Shown here: positions 60,953 through 64,000 of the stretch, piece by piece
Layout of the letters: each line of letters opens with the position of its first letter
How positions within the stretch are numbered: the stretch's first letter is position 1
Source of the DNA: Stagnimonas aquatica
GTDB taxonomy: Bacteria; Pseudomonadota; Gammaproteobacteria; Nevskiales; Nevskiaceae
DNA length: 64,000 bases
Reading direction: 5' to 3'
Assembly: GCF_003730135.1 (NCBI RefSeq)
Contig: NZ_RJVO01000002.1
Location: forward strand, 124,001 to 188,000
The notes under the pieces: generated by a model
Seen by the model: the letters and a program-made list of their open reading frames with translations, nothing else
Told to the model about the DNA's origin: nothing
The model's database searches: none
Position numbers and translations under genes: made by a program

Positions 60953-61330
60953 TCAGTAGCGCTTCAGCACAGCCCAGAACAGCAGCGCCCAGCCGGCCAG
61001 AAGCAGCAGGCCGCCGACCGGCGTGATCGCCCCCAGCCAGCGCAGGCCGGACAGCGCCAGCGTGTACAGGCTGCCACTGAACACCAGCACCCCCAGCGCG
61101 AAGCAGATGCCGGCGTTGGTCAGCGCGATCGACGGCCGCTGGCTGGCCAGCAAGCCCACCAGCAGCAGCGCCAGCGCGTGGTAGAACTGATACTCGACGG
61201 CGGTCTTCCACACCGCCAGGAGTTCCGGCGTCAGCCGCTCGCGCAGGCCGTGGGCACCGAACGCGCCCAGGGCAACGCCGAGAAAACCGTAGATCGCCCC
61301 GCTCAGCAGGGCCAGTTGCGCGAAGCTCAT
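60953..61330 (-). CDS. DUF423 family membrane protein
   Basis: The 125 residues have four transmembrane helices. GAIYGFLGVALGAFGAHGLRERL is the signature start and GITPVGG-like AITPVGGLLLLAGW the end. The stop lies 15 nt from the receiver gene's end on the opposite strand. It overlaps the start of the upstream dehydrogenase by 4 nt (ATGA), so the two are coupled. Function is unknown. Confidence 0.9.
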   Translation of the reverse strand: MSFAQLALLSGAIYGFLGVALGAFGAHGLRERLTPELLAVWKTAVEYQFYHALALLLVGLLASQRPSIALTNAGICFALGVLVFSGSLYTLALSGLRWLGAITPVGGLLLLAGWALLFWAVLKRY

Positions 61331-62502
61331 GTCCGTTCCACCACCTCGAAGCTGATCCCGGCGTTCTGCAGCCGCACCAGCAGAGCATCGCCCATCGCCG
61401 CCACTGGCGTCAGCTGACCGGCGCGCGCTGGCAGCTTGTCGTAGGCCAGCGCCAGGGTCGATTCGGCCAGCATCTTGGCGGTCTCGCCGTAACCGGGATC
61501 GCCACCCTTCACATCCACCACCACCCGCTGGCCGCCGGCTTCACCGATGAAGCGCACCCGGAACCAGCCCTGCTCGCGCTGCCGGGCACTGGGACCTTCA
61601 CCGGAGGTCTGGCGCGACAGCAGGAAGTCGCGGCTGGGCTTGAACTGGGCGCCGGCGAACAGCGCGCCGACGCCGGCCACCAGAGCGACCGCCTGCGGCA
61701 GCTTGCTCACCTGCAGGTAGTGTCCGTAACGGAACGCCGGCCCGTAACGCTCGAGCGCCACCGCACTGCGTTTGACGATCTGCGGGTCGATGGTCGGCAT
61801 CGGCAGTACCCAGCTGCCCAGTGACCGGTCGTAGCGCGGCCGGCTGCGGCTGCCGCCGATCTTGCGCAGCAGCGGCCGGGTCTCCCGCAGCCGGCGCTCG
61901 CGGTTGATCTTGAGATAGTCGCGGGCACGGGCAAAGGCATTGATCAGCGAGTGATAGGTGCCGGCGGAGAAGCGGCCGCCGACGCGCACGTAGCCCTCGA
62001 TCTGCACCGGCACCGCCTCCGGCAGCTGCAGCAGGGTGTAGTAGGCGCCGAGATCGTGCGGGATGGAATCGAAGCCGCAGCAGTGCACCAGCCTGGCGCC
62101 GCTGCGCTCGGCGACGGCCTGGTACTTCAGCCACATGGCGTCGACGAATTCCGGCTCACCGGTGAGATCGCAGTAATGGGTGCCGGCATCGGCGCAGGCG
62201 CGTACCAGCGGCTCGCCGTGCAGGGCATAAGGGCCGACGGTGCTGACCACCACCTTGCTCTGCGCCGCCACCCGGGCGAGACCGGCGGAGTCGCGGGCGT
62301 CCACCACCAGCAGCTCCAGTGCCGCGCAGGCCGGATTGATGCGGGCGAGTTGGGCGCGCACCGCGTCGAGCTTGTCGCGATTGCGGCCGGCCAGCGCCCA
62401 GCGGGCGCCGCGCGGCGCGTGGCGCGCCAGGTATTCGGCGGTGAGGCCACCGGTGTAGCCGGTGGCGCCGAACAGGACAAAATCGTAGCTGCGGTCGGTC
62501 AT
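61327..62502 (-). CDS. Saccharopine dehydrogenase-like (trans-acting enoyl reductase-type) protein
   Basis: This 391-residue Rossmann protein begins with FVLFGATGYTGGLTAEYLARH and AGRNRDKLDAVRAQL. VVVSTVGPYALHGEPLV and GTHYCDLTGEPEFVD follow, then CCGFDSIPHDLG. These fit the saccharopine-dehydrogenase-like/trans-acting enoyl reductase group. Substrate is unknown, probably lipid. It is coupled to DUF423 through the ATGA overlap. Confidence 0.88.
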   Translation of the reverse strand: MTDRSYDFVLFGATGYTGGLTAEYLARHAPRGARWALAGRNRDKLDAVRAQLARINPACAALELLVVDARDSAGLARVAAQSKVVVSTVGPYALHGEPLVRACADAGTHYCDLTGEPEFVDAMWLKYQAVAERSGARLVHCCGFDSIPHDLGAYYTLLQLPEAVPVQIEGYVRVGGRFSAGTYHSLINAFARARDYLKINRERRLRETRPLLRKIGGSRSRPRYDRSLGSWVLPMPTIDPQIVKRSAVALERYGPAFRYGHYLQVSKLPQAVALVAGVGALFAGAQFKPSRDFLLSRQTSGEGPSARQREQGWFRVRFIGEAGGQRVVVDVKGGDPGYGETAKMLAESTLALAYDKLPARAGQLTPVAAMGDALLVRLQNAGISFEVVERT

Positions 62503-62577
62503 GGGCTGGCGGCGGCGCGATAGCGCCGGCGGTGAAGGGCAGGAAGGAAAGAACGCGACCGCTGGGCCGCGCGATGC

Positions 62578-63024
62578 TCAGGGCGAGGGTTTGAACGCGG
62601 CACGCAACTCTTCGACATGCGCGCGGTTGGCGCCGAAGTCGTAGTAGCCGATGCGGCTGGACGAGCGGACCTCGATGCGCCCGGGCTCGCTCTGCGAAAA
62701 CACCAACTCCAGATCGTCGACGTAGCGCATCAGCGGACTGGTGTAGCTGGCGTAGAGGTAGTCACCCTCGTTGCGCAGCACCGCGTAGCGCGGCAGTCCG
62801 GCGATGGTGCGGGCCAAGCGCTCGCGGGCGGCAGCCGCAGCGCCGGTGTAGCGCAGCGGCGCCACCTGCTGCTCACCGCTGGCCAGCGAAGAGACGCAGT
62901 GCGGCGCTGGCGGACAGGCGGCGAGCTTGCCGTCGGCGGCGCGCAGCACCGGCGAGCCCAGACCGCAGGCACTCAGCGCCAGCGTGCTAGCGAGGATCGA
63001 AACCGCGGTCCAACTGTTCGACAT
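62578..63024 (-). CDS. DUF1499 lipoprotein
   Basis: The 148 residues have a lipobox LSAC near residue 20 and a DUF1499 domain with CPPAPHCVSSLA, LRNEGDYLYASYTSPLMRYVDDLELVF and RSSSRIGYYDFGANRAHVEEL. Envelope function is unknown. The gene starts 38 nt inside the end of the upstream gene, so the two are probably co-translated. Confidence 0.88.
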   Translation of the reverse strand: MSNSWTAVSILASTLALSACGLGSPVLRAADGKLAACPPAPHCVSSLASGEQQVAPLRYTGAAAAARERLARTIAGLPRYAVLRNEGDYLYASYTSPLMRYVDDLELVFSQSEPGRIEVRSSSRIGYYDFGANRAHVEELRAAFKPSP

Positions 63025-63631
63025 AAGTCACCCATCCATCCTCGAGAACCACCAGGCGCATCGCCGCCCGCGAGCCAAAGTTGTAAACCCACTCCTCGCG
63101 GTAGGCCGGGGTCACGTACTGATTGCGGTAAGCATAGGGATCGCTGCTATGACGGTAAATCTCAGGCCGGCTGTAGAGCGGCCGCAGCACGTTCTCGGAA
63201 CGCCGGGTCAGCGGCTCGCCGCAGCGGCGTAGCAGGCGGTATTTCGACAGGCCTTCGGTCAGCGCACGCGGCTCGCAGCGTGGTGCGCTGTCCGGCGCAA
63301 AGCCGTAGCCGTCGGTTTCCACTTCGACGATGCGGCCATTGCGCAGCTTCACCAGCCGCAGCAGCTGACTGGGACCGAGGTCATAGACCCAGACCTCGGT
63401 GTCAGCCACGTAACCGCCCTGCGGCAGCTGATAGCTCCACTGGTCACGAAGGCTGGGCTCGCCGCAGGCGGAGAGCAGCTCCGCCGCCAGGGCGTTTTCG
63501 TCCACCAGCCGCGAACCGCAGCGCAGCGAGCCCGCCGAAGACGGCGACGCGGCTAAGATGCCCGCCGCCAGCACCAACCACCGCCAACGCGGCGGTCTTG
63601 CAACCGCAGTCTGGAACCCGATCGTATTCAT
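62987..63631 (-). CDS. DUF2845 domain exported protein
   Basis: The 214 residues from MNTIGF include a signal peptide (LVLAAGILAASPSSAG). Two copies of the short DUF2845-like pattern are visible: LRCGSRLVDENALAAELLSACGEP with WVYDLG and LRNGRIVEVETDGYG, and LLRRCGEP with EEWVYNFG and VVLEDGWVTYVE. Starts 21-27 nt upstream are possible but would face the divergent gene even more closely. Function is unknown. It is divergent from the DsbD-like gene. Confidence 0.75.
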   Translation of the reverse strand: MNTIGFQTAVARPPRWRWLVLAAGILAASPSSAGSLRCGSRLVDENALAAELLSACGEPSLRDQWSYQLPQGGYVADTEVWVYDLGPSQLLRLVKLRNGRIVEVETDGYGFAPDSAPRCEPRALTEGLSKYRLLRRCGEPLTRRSENVLRPLYSRPEIYRHSSDPYAYRNQYVTPAYREEWVYNFGSRAAMRLVVLEDGWVTYVEQLDRGFDPR

Positions 63632-63650
63632 TGGGTCATTATCGCGCCCC

Positions 63651-64000
63651 ATGGACATAAAACCCCTTACCCGCCTCCTCTTTGCCGGCCTGTTGAGCGC
63701 CTGCGCCAGCCTCGCCTGGTCCGCCGACCCGGCGCCGCAGCCCCATGTGCGGGCCGAACTGGTCGCCGAAACCACCGCCCTGCTGCGTGGCGGCGACAGC
63801 CTGGTGGCGCTCAAGCTGACGCCCGAGCCCGGCTGGCATACCTACTGGCGCAATCCCGGCGACTCCGGGCTGGCCACCAAGCTCAACTGGACGCTGCCGG
63901 CCGGCGTCAGCGCCGGCCCGATCCAGTGGCCGGCGCCACACCGCGCGCCGCTGGGCGAGCTGACCAACTACGGCTACGACGACGAGACCCTGCACCTGGT
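63651..64000 (+). CDS. DsbD/ScsB-like thiol-disulphide protein, N-terminal part (partial)
   Basis: The frame is open past the window end: 116 residues are visible. A signal peptide (LLFAGLLSACASLAWSA) is followed by the N-terminal domain of DsbD/ScsB-type proteins, with VRAELVAETTALLRGGDSLV, KLTPEPGWHTYWRNPGDSG and ELTNYGYDDETLHL. The family moves electrons across the inner membrane for periplasmic disulphide chemistry. The start ATG lies 19 nt from the divergent start, with no strong ribosome site. Confidence 0.82.
   Translation, partial: MDIKPLTRLLFAGLLSACASLAWSADPAPQPHVRAELVAETTALLRGGDSLVALKLTPEPGWHTYWRNPGDSGLATKLNWTLPAGVSAGPIQWPAPHRAPLGELTNYGYDDETLHL

Overview
The window looks like a piece of a high-GC gammaproteobacterial chromosome. 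A Xanthomonadales/Lysobacterales-like host is my guess, from the core gene set, GlyGly-CTERM proteins and GC-rich codon use; it is not proven. A defence and mobile-element island (about 0.6-25.6 kb) interrupts it.

Left edge: the 3' end of nrdB (class I ribonucleotide reductase beta subunit) and a terminator. The island starts there and is visibly A+T-richer. It carries (i) a SIR2-HerA pair plus a KTSC-domain gene, (ii) a DUF2130 coiled-coil protein, and (iii) a complete pPIWI-RE operon: a PD-(D/E)XK-like nuclease with a Zn-knuckle, a DinG-like helicase and a PIWI-RE protein. The pPIWI-RE operon is read from an apparently leaderless promoter whose -35 and -10 lie in two near-identical palindromes. 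Next come a small unknown gene, a PPP-type phosphatase, a tRNA with a long variable arm and a UAU anticodon directly upstream of that phosphatase, a candidate small RNA, a HEPN protein with a possible OST-HTH/LOTUS tail, and two unknown genes. A Tn7-like transposition operon follows: tnsA, tnsB, tnsC and tniQ. Here TnsB is divided into a DDE catalytic protein and a separate C-terminal-domain protein joined by an ATGA overlap. The island tapers off through a terminator, diverged direct repeats, an orphan membrane-anchored protein, a REP-disrupted antitoxin-like fragment and a VapBC pair.

Right part (about 26.4-64 kb): very GC-rich chromosomal housekeeping and accessory genes. These include a GST, an FKBP, a truncated haemoglobin, two sterol-desaturase-family hydroxylases, a cation efflux protein, a nitronate monooxygenase, regulators, an ECF-like sigma factor, a kynureninase/esterase/MsrA cluster, two tandem giant secreted beta-propeller proteins with GlyGly-CTERM tails, an M61 peptidase, ArfB, a SET-domain protein, a cold-shock protein, DusB, and a DsbD/ScsB-like gene cut by the window end.

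A heptamer (GCAATCC) occurs in two long arrays and one 2-copy site. In all three places it lies 4-10 nt upstream of a start codon and in the same orientation, which suggests length-variable expression control. The strongest candidates for something new are the split TnsB, the UAU type-II tRNA, the HEPN/LOTUS-like gene and the palindrome-controlled pPIWI-RE promoter.
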